64,000 nucleotides of DNA from Amycolatopsis circi (GTDB taxonomy: Bacteria > Actinomycetota > Actinomycetes > Mycobacteriales > Pseudonocardiaceae), in assembly GCF_003385235.1 (NCBI RefSeq), contig NZ_PQIA01000002.1, positions 37,077-101,076 of the forward strand. The letters are read 5' to 3'. The position numbers and the translations under genes were made by a program. Of this stretch, positions 1 through 7,749 are shown piece by piece. The notes under the pieces were generated by a model, which was given only the letters and a program-made list of their open reading frames with translations, made no database searches and was not told the origin of the DNA. Every line of letters starts with the position of its first letter. The stretch's first letter is position 1.

Positions 1-1683
1 CACCGGAAGCTGCTCGGCCAGGTAAGCGCTGTACTCGAGCATCGCGCGGTCGTCTGACGCGAGGTTGGTGGCCGCGATCAGCTTGTCCGCCTTCGGATCG
101 GTGTAGCTGCCGAAGTTCGTGCCCGCGCCGGTCGCGAACAGCTCCTCGCCGCTCGGGTTCGCCGAGAAGTACCAGCTGCCTTGTGTGCCGAAGTAGGACA
201 GCTGCCAGCTGCAGGAGGGATCCTTCGACTCGCACGCGGTTCCGTTGGCCAGCACGGTGTTCAGCGGCTGCGCGTTGATCTTCATCTCGATGCCGACCTT
301 TGACAGCTCCGAGCGCAGTTCCTGCATGGTGCCGTCGGTCTCGTCGGAACCGGATTCGGTCAGCATGGTCAGCGACAGCCGGGTGCCCGTTGCGATGCCT
401 TCGCCGCACTGTTTGGCGTCCGCGCAGAGGAGGACGCCGTCGGCGCCGGGTTTCCAGCCGTGGTCGGCGAGCAGCTTTTTGGACTTCGCGAGGTCGAACG
501 GATACGGATTGGTCTTCTGCTTGGGGGACAGGTACTTCGTGTCGTTGTCCTGCGGAACCGGGCCGTAGCCGACGCGGGCGGCACCGCGCCAGATCACCGA
601 GGTGATGGCGTCCTGGTCGACCGCGTGCTGGATCGCCTGCCGCACATACAGCTGGGAGAACACCTTGCCCAGCTTGGGATTGTTGAAGTTGTACGGCGAA
701 TACGTGATGGACCAGCCGTTCCACGGTTCGACCCGGTAGCCCTGCTCCTCCAGTTTCGAGCGCTGGCCTAGGTTCGACGTCGCCAGGTAGCCGTAGTCGA
801 CGCCACCGGCGCGCAGCACGTTGTACTCCGCAGACGAACTCGTGAAGGTCAGGAACCGGACGGTGTCGAGCTTCGCCGGGTCAGGTCCGGTGTACTTCGG
901 GTTCTTCCGCAGCGTCACCTCGCCGGACGTGGTGAAACCGGCCAACGTGAACGGTCCGTTCACGACTTTCCACAGTGGATTTGTCCCGTAGGTGCCGAGC
1001 TGTTTCGCCTGGCTGACCAGGAAATCGAAGACCTGCTTCGCGCCGTCCGGGGTGCGGTCGTGATCGCCGACCGGGCCCGCGGCGCTCGTGCGGTCCCACG
1101 CGTGCGGCATCGGGACGATCAGGCTGAGCTGATTGGCGGTGAACCAGTCCGGGTTGTACGCCTTGTCCAGGGTGAACGTGAACGTGCGGTCGTCCACGGC
1201 GTGGAAGCCGGTGATGCTGTCCGGGATCAGGCCCTTCGAGTACTTGCCCCAGTTGTCCTTGCCCGCGCGGGCGAGGTTGAGCCAGAACTCGACGTCGCGG
1301 CTGGTCAGCGGCTCGCCGGTGGCCCAGGTCAACGGCTTGAGCGTGATCGTCACGGTCTTGCCGTCGGGGGAGTAGCGCGGCGGGTTGGCGGCGCTCGCGG
1401 CGTCGTCGAGCGTGACCGACCCGGAACTGTCGTCGTAGGCGTAGAGCGGCACGAACATCGTCGAGCGGATCATGCCGTTGTACGACCCGCCGTAGCCGGG
1501 GATCGAGAACGGCATGATCCAGTTCGGCGTCGCCGACGGGGGCATCGCGAACCGCACGGTGCCGCCGGTTTTCGGGGTGCCGGAACCGCCGCCGTGCGGT
1601 TCCCGGCTCGCCGCGCAGCCGGACAACGCCAGCGCGGCGGCGAGCGTGACCCCGAGTGCGGCGCGCCACGGGCGTCGAGCCAT
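1..1683 (-). CDS. ABC transporter substrate-binding lipoprotein (SBP family 5), 3' end off the window
   Basis: Extracytoplasmic solute-binding protein of the peptide/nickel (SBP_bac_5) type, which hands ligand to an ABC permease. The protein opens with a basic N-region and a hydrophobic stretch ending in a lipobox (LSGC, Cys23), so it should be a membrane-anchored lipoprotein. Family features visible are the early GGTVRFAMPP strand, the TGEPLTSRDVEFWL region and the YVRQAIQHAVD helix. 561 codons are visible without a stop; the family is usually 540-600 residues, so only a short C-terminus is missing. ATG 1683 is preferred over ATG 1689 because GGAAG lies about 8 nt upstream. Its permease genes would lie left of the window. 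Divergent from the ROK gene, which likely controls it. Confidence 0.93.
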   Translation of the reverse strand, partial: MARRPWRAALGVTLAAALALSGCAASREPHGGGSGTPKTGGTVRFAMPPSATPNWIMPFSIPGYGGSYNGMIRSTMFVPLYAYDDSSGSVTLDDAASAANPPRYSPDGKTVTITLKPLTWATGEPLTSRDVEFWLNLARAGKDNWGKYSKGLIPDSITGFHAVDDRTFTFTLDKAYNPDWFTANQLSLIVPMPHAWDRTSAAGPVGDHDRTPDGAKQVFDFLVSQAKQLGTYGTNPLWKVVNGPFTLAGFTTSGEVTLRKNPKYTGPDPAKLDTVRFLTFTSSSAEYNVLRAGGVDYGYLATSNLGQRSKLEEQGYRVEPWNGWSITYSPYNFNNPKLGKVFSQLYVRQAIQHAVDQDAITSVIWRGAARVGYGPVPQDNDTKYLSPKQKTNPYPFDLAKSKKLLADHGWKPGADGVLLCADAKQCGEGIATGTRLSLTMLTESGSDETDGTMQELRSELSKVGIEMKINAQPLNTVLANGTACESKDPSCSWQLSYFGTQGSWYFSANPSGEELFATGAGTNFGSYTDPKADKLIAATNLASDDRAMLEYSAYLAEQLPV

Positions 1684-1704
1684 TCGCATCACTTCCAACA
1701 ACTC

Positions 1705-1824
1705 TGATGAAAGACCGGTGCCAGGTGCTATGCGGTGTCCTGGCTGTCGGGTAATCTCGCACGAGAGACGGGAAATGCCAAGAGTCCTGTCGAACGGTTT
1801 AGTTACATCAGTTTTGATGAAAGA
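1705..1824. promoter_or_regulatory. Divergent control region with repeated TGATGAAAGA and a CATCA-N4-TGATG palindrome
   Basis: The 150-bp gap between the SBP and ROK genes holds two copies of TGATGAAAGA (1705-1714 and 1815-1824). The second overlaps an inverted repeat, CATCA-gttt-TGATG (1806-1819), that ends just before the ROK ribosome-binding site AAAGAGG. This placement suits autorepression by the ROK protein and joint control of the SBP gene. That the ROK protein binds here is inference. Confidence 0.45.
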
Positions 1825-1833
1825 GGTGACGCG

Positions 1834-2979
1834 GTGGATCCGGCCGGACCGGTGCGGCTGTTGTGGCTGGTCGCGCACGGCCACGCGACGTCGCGCATGG
1901 ACCTGGCGCGAGCGCTCGGGCTGCCGCAATCGACGGTGTCGGTGCGCACGCAGGCGCTGATCTCCGCCGGGGTGCTGAGCGAGTCCGGCGAAGGCCGGTC
2001 CGCGGGCGGACGGCGGCCGAAGCTGCTGTCGGTCAACGCGGAGTTCGGCCACGTCTGGGCCGTCGACGTCGGTTCCCGGCACGTGCGGATCGGCGCGCTC
2101 GACATCGCGGGCAACCTGTTGCAGGTGCACGAACGGCCGCTGGACATCAGCCAAGAGCCGCGCGAACTGGTCGCCGGATTCGCGGCCGTGGTGCGCGAAG
2201 TCATGGCGGAAGCGGAGTGTCCTGGCCGGGCGCTCGGCCTCGGCGTCGCATTTCCCGGTCCGGTGGACGTCGTCGCGGGCACGATCACGCTGGCGTCGCG
2301 GATGCCGGGCTGGCGCGGGTTCGCGGTGCGGGAGGCCTTGGCAGAGCAGTTCGACCTTCCGGTCGTCGTGGACAACGACGCGAACCTGCTGGCGCTGGGC
2401 GAATCCGTGTCCGGGCCGCCCGGCCGGACCCTGCTCGTGGTGAAAGCGGGCACCGGGATCGGGTCGGGAATCGTGCTGAGCGGCGAGCTTTACCGCGGCC
2501 GGGCCGGGGTCGCGGGCGACATCAGCCACGTCCGCGTGCCCGCCGCCGAGGACCGGCCGTGCGCCTGCGGGAATCGCGGCTGCCTGGAGGTGGTGGCCAG
2601 CGGGGCCGCGCTCGTCGGGCAGTTGCGGGCGCAGGGGATGAAGCTGGAGACCACCGCGCAGGTGGCGGCCACCGCCGAGGACGGACACCCCGAAGTGACC
2701 ACGGCCGTGCGGCGGGCCGGCCTGCGGCTCGGCGAGGTGCTGGCCACGGTGGTGAACTTCAGCAACCCGGACGAGGTGCTGCTCGGCGGCGCGCTGGCCG
2801 GTTCGGAAGCGTTCGTCGCGGCGGTGCGCGGTGCGCTGTACGAACGGTGTCTTCCCTTGGCTACCAGGGAACTGCGGATCGACCGGGTGCGTTTCGGGGC
2901 GGACGCGGGACTTTACGGCGCGGGCGCGCTCGCGCTGGACGCGGTGTTCGAGCAAGCGATCAAACGGAGTGGACGATGA
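1834..2979 (+). CDS. ROK family transcriptional regulator
   Basis: NagC/XylR-type repressor: an N-terminal winged helix (about residues 10-65, with DLARALGLPQSTVSVRTQAL as recognition region) followed by a ROK sugar-kinase-like domain. The ROK zinc motif CACGNRGCLE is intact near residue 243, and DNDAN and GTGIGSG phosphate-binding loops are present, so effector binding and possibly kinase-like folding are retained. GTG 1834 was chosen over an upstream ATG because AAAGAGG sits directly before it; this gives 381 residues, normal for the family. The stop overlaps the next start (ATGA), so it is co-transcribed with the M81 peptidase and probably senses a ligand handled by the SBP/M81 system. Confidence 0.92.
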   Translation: MDPAGPVRLLWLVAHGHATSRMDLARALGLPQSTVSVRTQALISAGVLSESGEGRSAGGRRPKLLSVNAEFGHVWAVDVGSRHVRIGALDIAGNLLQVHERPLDISQEPRELVAGFAAVVREVMAEAECPGRALGLGVAFPGPVDVVAGTITLASRMPGWRGFAVREALAEQFDLPVVVDNDANLLALGESVSGPPGRTLLVVKAGTGIGSGIVLSGELYRGRAGVAGDISHVRVPAAEDRPCACGNRGCLEVVASGAALVGQLRAQGMKLETTAQVAATAEDGHPEVTTAVRRAGLRLGEVLATVVNFSNPDEVLLGGALAGSEAFVAAVRGALYERCLPLATRELRIDRVRFGADAGLYGAGALALDAVFEQAIKRSGR

Positions 2980-4430
2980 AGAAGCTGCGGGTCGGGATCA
3001 CCGGAATCGCCATCGAATCGAGTACCTTCTCCCCGCATCGGTCCACTGTGGACGACTTCCGGATATCGCGCGGCGACGATTTGCTGGCCCGCTACGACTT
3101 CCTCAACGCGGGCTGGGCTTCCGACGTCGAATGGGTTCCGCTGGTCGACGCTCGGTCGCTCCCCGGTGGCGCGGTCACCGAGGAGGCTTATGCCGAACTG
3201 TCCGGGGAAATCCTGGACCGGTTGCGTTCAGCGGGCGACCTGGACGGGTTGTTCTTCGACATCCACGGAGCGATGAGCGTCGTCAGACGGTCCGATGTGG
3301 AGGCTTCGCTCGCGCAGGAGATCCGTTCCCTTGTCGGCCCGGATGTCCTGGTGTCGGCGTCGATGGACTTGCACGGCAACGTTTCCCGCGAACTGGTCAC
3401 CGCGTTGGACTTGATCACCTGCTATCGGATGGCTCCGCACGAAGACGCGTGGGACACCCGTGAGCGGGCGGCGCGGAATCTGGTGTCGCGGCTGCGGTCC
3501 GGCGGCCGGCCGAAGAAGGCTTGGGTGCAGGTTCCGGTTTTGCTGCCGGGGGAGAAGACGAGCACCCGGCTGGAACCGGCGAAGAGCATTTACGCGGCGG
3601 TGGACGACGTCGAAGCGCTCGACGGAGTTCTGGACGCAGCGATCTGGGTCGGCTATGCATGGGCCGACGAACCACGCTGCCAGGCCGCGGTAGTGGTGAT
3701 GGGCGACGACGTTTCGGTGATCACCAAGGAAGCGGAGTATCTGGCACAGTCCTATTGGGACGCTCGACACGACTTCGCTTTCGTCGCCCCGACTGGCACC
3801 TTGCCGGAATGCCTGGAGCAGGCGGTTGCTTCGACCTCGCGGCCGTTCTTCATCAGCGATTCCGGCGACAACCCGACCGCCGGTGGTGCCGGGGACACGT
3901 CGTGGAGCCTGGACGTCCTGCTGAACACTCCGGCCATTGTGGACTATTCGCTGACCACTTTGTACGCGGCCATTGTGGACCCAGAAGCCGTCGCGACGGC
4001 GGTGGCGGCGGGCGTCGGCGCGACGATTTCCGTTGAGCTGGGCGGAAAAGTCGACTCCGGACCGCACGGCCCGGTCGCGCTCACCGCGCAGGTGGCCGCG
4101 ATCGACACCGACGACCCAGTTGCCGGAACCGCGGTGGCGCTGGCGGTCGGCGGCCTGCGGGTGATCGTGACCGCGCGCCGCAAGCCGTATCACCTCGAAT
4201 CCGACTTCCACGCGCTCGGCCTGCGTCCGCGCGAGGCGGACGTCGTGATCGTGAAAATCGGCTACCTCGAACCGGAGCTGTACGACATGGCCGCGGACTG
4301 GCTGCTGGCCCTCACGCCCGGCGGCGTCGACCAGGACCTGCTCCGGCTGGGCCACGGCGGCATCGTCCGGCCGATGTTCCCCTTCGACGCCGACATGGCG
4401 GCCCCCTCGCTCACTCCCGAGGTCTTCTGA
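2976..4430 (+). CDS. M81 family metallopeptidase (MlrC/DUF1485)
   Basis: Member of the microcystinase-C family, zinc-dependent hydrolases thought to cleave small peptides or amides. The N-terminal domain carries FDIHGAM (His about residue 97), DLHGN (His about 133) and APHED (His about 155), which match the conserved metal-ligand motifs, and the C-terminal part has the SGDNPTAGGAGD glycine-rich motif. 484 residues is the family norm. The start overlaps the ROK stop (ATGA), implying translational coupling. With a peptide-type SBP and ROK regulator beside it, a role in uptake and intracellular cleavage of a specific peptide-like compound is likely; the substrate cannot be read from sequence. 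Confidence 0.9.
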   Translation: MKKLRVGITGIAIESSTFSPHRSTVDDFRISRGDDLLARYDFLNAGWASDVEWVPLVDARSLPGGAVTEEAYAELSGEILDRLRSAGDLDGLFFDIHGAMSVVRRSDVEASLAQEIRSLVGPDVLVSASMDLHGNVSRELVTALDLITCYRMAPHEDAWDTRERAARNLVSRLRSGGRPKKAWVQVPVLLPGEKTSTRLEPAKSIYAAVDDVEALDGVLDAAIWVGYAWADEPRCQAAVVVMGDDVSVITKEAEYLAQSYWDARHDFAFVAPTGTLPECLEQAVASTSRPFFISDSGDNPTAGGAGDTSWSLDVLLNTPAIVDYSLTTLYAAIVDPEAVATAVAAGVGATISVELGGKVDSGPHGPVALTAQVAAIDTDDPVAGTAVALAVGGLRVIVTARRKPYHLESDFHALGLRPREADVVIVKIGYLEPELYDMAADWLLALTPGGVDQDLLRLGHGGIVRPMFPFDADMAAPSLTPEVF

Positions 4431-4442
4431 ACACTTTGAGTA

Positions 4443-4482
4443 GTCAGCGCCGAGGCGGTCCGTGACTCGCCTCGGCGCTGAC
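4443..4482 (+). terminator. Hairpin terminator after the M81 gene
   Basis: Perfect 15-bp inverted repeat (arms 4443-4457 and 4468-4482, 10-nt loop) starting 12 nt after the M81 stop. There is no U-tract, as is common in actinomycetes. Confidence 0.7.
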
Positions 4483-4503
4483 CTGTGTCTGCACTCGCCG
4501 ACT

Positions 4504-4537
4504 TGACAGGCAGGCATTTGACTGCCTTACTGTAAGT
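4504..4537 (+). promoter_or_regulatory. Promoter and palindrome for a leaderless ArsR-type gene
   Basis: TTGACA at 4504-4509 is followed by an 11-bp palindrome CTTAC-T-GTAAG (4526-4536) covering the expected -10 position, and the GTG start is at 4538. A second repeat GGCAG-N7-CTGCC surrounds the spacer. The start codon would fall at or next to the transcription start, so the mRNA should be leaderless and the palindrome is a good ArsR operator. Inference from layout only. Confidence 0.55.
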
Positions 4538-5302
4538 GTGCAACCTGACCTGGACAAAGTGTTCAAGGCGCTGGCGGATCCGACCCGCCGGTACCTGCTC
4601 GACCAGCTGCGCGAGGACAACGGGCAGACGCTGGGCGAGCTGTGCCGCCGGCTGGAGATGACGCGGCAGTCCGCGACCCAGCACCTCGCCGTGCTGGAGG
4701 CGGCGAATCTGGTGAGCAGCGTGCGCCGCGGCCGGGAAAAGCTGCACTACCTGAATCCGGTGCCGCTGCACGAGATGCAGGAGCGGTGGGTGGACCGGTT
4801 CGAGCAGCCGCGGCTGCGGATGCTCAGTGCCGTCAAACGTCGAGCAGAGGAAGTCATGAAGCCGAGTTTTGTGTACGTGACCTACATCGAGAGCACGCCG
4901 GAAAAGGTGTGGCACGCGCTCACCGACCCCGAGCTGACCGGGCAGTACTGGGGCCACCGCAACGAATCCGATTTCAAGCAGGGTTCGCGGTGGGCGCACG
5001 TGCGGACCGACGGGTCCGGAATCGCCGACGTCGAGGGCGAGGTTGTCGAATCGGTTCCGCCGAAGCGTCTGGTCACCACGTGGTTCGACCCGAACGGCCC
5101 GAAGGACCAGGAGCCGTCCCGCGCGACGTTCGACATCGAGCAGCACGCGGGAATCGTCCGGCTGACCGTGACCCACGAGGATCTGCCCGACGAGAAGGCG
5201 CACCAGGACGTGTCCGGCGGCTGGGCGGCGGTGCTGTCGAACCTGAAGTCGCTGCTGGAGACCGGGCACGTGCTGCCGCAGGCTCCGTGGGAGATGCCGT
5301 GA
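4538..5302 (+). CDS. ArsR-family HTH fused to SRPBCC (AHSA1-like) domain
   Basis: Residues 1-95 form an ArsR winged helix (DPTRRYLLDQL, then LCRRLEMTRQSATQHLAVLE recognition helix and a wing around RRGREKLHYLNP). Residues about 108-250 form an AHSA1/START-like SRPBCC ligand-binding domain (ESTPEKVWHALTDPELTGQYWG). In most actinomycetes these are two adjacent genes; here they are one reading frame of 254 codons, joined near an in-frame ATG at 4857 that could still give a free SRPBCC product. No metal-binding Cys motif of classical ArsR is seen, so a small hydrophobic ligand is more likely than a metal. Monocistronic between two hairpins. Confidence 0.88.
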   Translation: MQPDLDKVFKALADPTRRYLLDQLREDNGQTLGELCRRLEMTRQSATQHLAVLEAANLVSSVRRGREKLHYLNPVPLHEMQERWVDRFEQPRLRMLSAVKRRAEEVMKPSFVYVTYIESTPEKVWHALTDPELTGQYWGHRNESDFKQGSRWAHVRTDGSGIADVEGEVVESVPPKRLVTTWFDPNGPKDQEPSRATFDIEQHAGIVRLTVTHEDLPDEKAHQDVSGGWAAVLSNLKSLLETGHVLPQAPWEMP

Positions 5303-5338
5303 CCGCGGCGCGGGAATAGACCCGCGGCTGGGTGCGTT

Positions 5339-5394
5339 GGGGCCTTGTGAGTGGCGATGCCGGTTCTAACCGGCGTAAACACTCACGAGGCCCC
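5339..5394. terminator. Long two-stage hairpin
   Basis: Arms 5339-5353 and 5380-5394 pair over 15 bp with one G-U/mismatch, and a second stem GCCGG-ttctaa-CCGGC (5359-5374) sits inside. A short TTTC follows. It likely ends ArsR-SRPBCC transcription; see also the long hairpins at 11268, 23383 and 39583. Confidence 0.6.
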
Positions 5395-5604
5395 TTTCAG
5401 TTGTGCGGCCGGATCGGATGCGCTACTCTCACCGCATACCCCAGGAAGTCGGCCCCGCCGCCCAGGGGTTTCGCCCCCTCACTCAGCGTGAGTCCACGCG
5501 ACGAGGAACGGCGTCTTTCCCGAAGCCCGTCGCCTGACCCGCTTCGTCTCACTCGGCGGTCCGCTTTACCGCGTCGACTGTCACTGCTCAAGGAGCCACA
5601 AACC
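5395..5604 (+). promoter_or_regulatory. Pyrimidine-rich 5' leader of the rho paralogue
   Basis: About 210 nt without a credible gene between the hairpin and the rho start. The last 90 nt are strongly C/T-rich and poor in G, which is the composition Rho loads on, and they end with a good ribosome-binding site (AAGGAG, 5590-5595). This suggests rut-type autoregulation, known for rho leaders in other bacteria. No experimental or structural support here. Confidence 0.35.
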
Positions 5605-6672
5605 ATGACACAGCAAGGAATTCTCGACATCCACGGCAAGACCGCCACGCTAGGCTACGCCTCCGGCGGCCCGTCCGTGCCGGTGTCCTTGATCCGAACC
5701 CACGGCCTGCGCCGCGGCGACGAACTCGTCCTGGCCGACGGTGAACTCGTCTCGGTCAACGGCCGCCCGCCCGGAGAAAAGCGCCCCGATTTCGACAAAC
5801 TCACCCCGATTCACCCGAACCAGCGACTGGTCCTGGAAACCACCCGGCACCAGCTCACCACGCGCGTCCTGGATCTGGTGGCACCGCTCGGCAAAGGCCA
5901 ACGCGCCCTGATCGTCGCCCCGCCGCGCACCGGCAAAACCACTGTGCTGCAAGCGATCGCGCAAGCCGTAGCGGTCAACCACCCGGAAGCGCACCTGATG
6001 GTGCTGCTCGCCGACGAACGCCCCGAAGAAGTGACGGACATGAGCCGCTCGGTGCACGGCGAGGTAGTCGCGTCCACTTTCGACCGCAAACCCGCTGAGC
6101 ACACCGCCGTCGCCGAACTGGCTCTGGAACGCGCGAAACGCCTAGTCGAAACCGGCCGCGATGTCGTGCTGCTGCTGGATTCTTTGACCCGCCTGGGCCG
6201 CGCGTACAACCTGGCAGCCCGCACCTCCGGCCGAATCCTGTCCGGTGGCGTCGACGCCAGCGCGCTGCACCCGATGAAGAAAATCCTAGGCGCAGCAAGG
6301 AACATCGAGAACGGCGGCTCGCTCACCATCATCGCGACCGCTCTGGTAGGAACGGGTTCTCTTGCCGACACGGTGTTCTTCGAAGAACTGAAAAGCACCG
6401 GCAACTCGGAACTCCGCCTGGACCGCATGCTCGCCGACCACCGCGTTTTCCCGGCGATTGATTTCTTCGGCTCCGGCACCCGCCGCGACGAGCTGATCAT
6501 CCCGCCGCAGGAACTCGCCGTGATGAACGAGGTCCGCCGCGCCCTGTCCGCTCAAGACCCGAAGCGAGCCGCGGAACAGTTCCTGGACCAGGTGCGCACG
6601 ACGAAGTCCAACGCGGAGTTCATCACCCGGGTCAATGCTTCGCTGGCGGTTCCGTCCACAATGGCCGCCTGA
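5605..6672 (+). CDS. Compact Rho-like transcription termination factor (second Rho)
   Basis: RNA-dependent ATPase of the Rho/RecA hexamer family, acting on nascent RNA. Residues 1-80 keep the OB-fold RNA-binding domain (GILDI...GYASGG...IRTHGLRRGDELVL). Then come Walker A APPRTGKTT (about 105-113), the LADERPEEVTDM segment, Walker B DVVLLLDSLTR (about 186-196) and the GSLTIIATAL motif. At 355 residues it lacks both the N-terminal helical domain of Escherichia coli Rho and the long charged insertion found in housekeeping actinobacterial Rho, so it is probably a paralogue rather than the main Rho. Start set by AAGGAG 10 nt upstream. A GNAT gene follows directly. Confidence 0.93.
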   Translation: MTQQGILDIHGKTATLGYASGGPSVPVSLIRTHGLRRGDELVLADGELVSVNGRPPGEKRPDFDKLTPIHPNQRLVLETTRHQLTTRVLDLVAPLGKGQRALIVAPPRTGKTTVLQAIAQAVAVNHPEAHLMVLLADERPEEVTDMSRSVHGEVVASTFDRKPAEHTAVAELALERAKRLVETGRDVVLLLDSLTRLGRAYNLAARTSGRILSGGVDASALHPMKKILGAARNIENGGSLTIIATALVGTGSLADTVFFEELKSTGNSELRLDRMLADHRVFPAIDFFGSGTRRDELIIPPQELAVMNEVRRALSAQDPKRAAEQFLDQVRTTKSNAEFITRVNASLAVPSTMAA

Positions 6673-6673
6673 G

Positions 6674-7165
6674 TTGCAGACGGAACGCCTCCGCCTCACC
6701 GCGATCGGCCCGCCTCTCGCAGGCGAGCTGTACCGCCTGCATTTGGACCCCGGCATTGCTCGCTGGTACGGAGACTGGACCCGCGCCGACGCAGAAGCCC
6801 GCGCCGCGGAGATCGGCCGAAGCTGGCAACGCGACGGCGTCGGCAAATGGCTTGCCCATCACCGGGAATCCGGCGAACTCGTCGGCCGCGGCGGACTGTC
6901 CTACCAGGACGTCGATGGCGCGCGACGGCTGGAGATCGGCTGGGCAGTGCGCGAGGTGCACCGGGGAAAGGGCTATGCCACCGAGATCGGCCTCGTTGGC
7001 CTGGCCCATGCTCGCGAACTCGGCGTGAGGGAAGTCGTCGCCTTCACCGAGGTGCACAACGTCCGGTCCCGCGCGGTGATGGAACGGCTCGGCTTCACCT
7101 ACCGCCACGATTTCCCGCACCGCGGCGAACCGTTCGCCCTCTACGAAATCTCCCTCGACTCCTGA
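6674..7165 (+). CDS. GNAT family N-acetyltransferase (RimJ/RimL-like)
   Basis: Acetyl-CoA-dependent N-acyltransferase of the Acetyltransf_3 type: it begins with the typical LQTERLRL strand, has the EIGWAVREVHRGKGYATE acetyl-CoA loop (R/Q-x-x-G-x-G/A equivalent, about residues 93-110) and the NVRSRAVMERLGFTYRHDF C-terminal motif. TTG 6674 lies 1 nt after the rho stop and gives the family-like N-terminus; ATG 6635 would overlap rho by 38 bp and add 13 residues unlike the family. Likely co-transcribed with rho. Substrate unknown. Confidence 0.82.
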   Translation: MQTERLRLTAIGPPLAGELYRLHLDPGIARWYGDWTRADAEARAAEIGRSWQRDGVGKWLAHHRESGELVGRGGLSYQDVDGARRLEIGWAVREVHRGKGYATEIGLVGLAHARELGVREVVAFTEVHNVRSRAVMERLGFTYRHDFPHRGEPFALYEISLDS

Positions 7166-7259
7166 GCCGAATTCCCGTTGTTGCCGAACCGGAATCGCCA
7201 AGATCTTTTAAGTTCTTCTTGTGCTGTAATCATCCTATATCGCGCTAAAGTCCGATCTC

Positions 7260-7749
7260 ATGAACTCCGACGCGCGACCCAGCCGCAGCACGAGCCGCGC
7301 TTCTGCTCGTTGACGAGCGTCCGATCTTCGCTGACCCGCTCGCGGAGCGTTTTCTGGGAGAACGCGCCGAGGAACTCCTCAGCTACCACCAGTCCTACGG
7401 CGGGCCACCCAGCACTGGAAACAGAAACTTTTAACCGACAGCAGGCCAGGCGTACGCGGAGATGGTCATGGCCGCAGCAGCCGACCACAGCGAACCCTGG
7501 CAAACCTTCCTCAGCGCCGAGCAGATGGCCGCGCTCCTGCGAGACCACCTGCTCGAACCGATAGAGCACGTCCGGCAAAGAGCGACGCTCACCCCGGCCG
7601 AATGGAAACGCGGCGACGCACTCCACCCGGCCGAGCTATCCATCCTCACCAGGGCGCGCGTCAGGGAATCGTCACCAGCCACCGATCCGACCGCCGCCGC
7701 AAATACCCCCACCAGTACCCAGCGGAAACCACCAGCACCCCAGCCGTAA
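7260..7749 (+). pseudogene. Decayed SAM-dependent methyltransferase (TIGR00027-like)
   Basis: Two family fragments remain in the same frame. The first (7264-7431) reads RDPAAARAALLLVDERPIF then ADPLAERFLGERAEELL, like the family N-terminus, and ends at TAA 7432. The second (from 7435) reads PWQTFLSAEQMAALL...HVRQRATLTPAEWKRGDALHP, like the C-terminus. The SAM-binding core that should lie between them is missing, and the only ATG (7260) is one base out of frame. So there is a frameshift at the start, an in-frame stop and an internal deletion. An AT-rich promoter-like stretch (7195-7255) is still present upstream. The tail runs antisense into the permease 3' end. Confidence 0.7.

Noticed and set aside
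1863..2975. In-frame open extension upstream of the M81 gene
   Set aside because: It reads arginine/alanine-rich shadow of the ROK gene in another frame; the real start is the coupled ATG at 2976.
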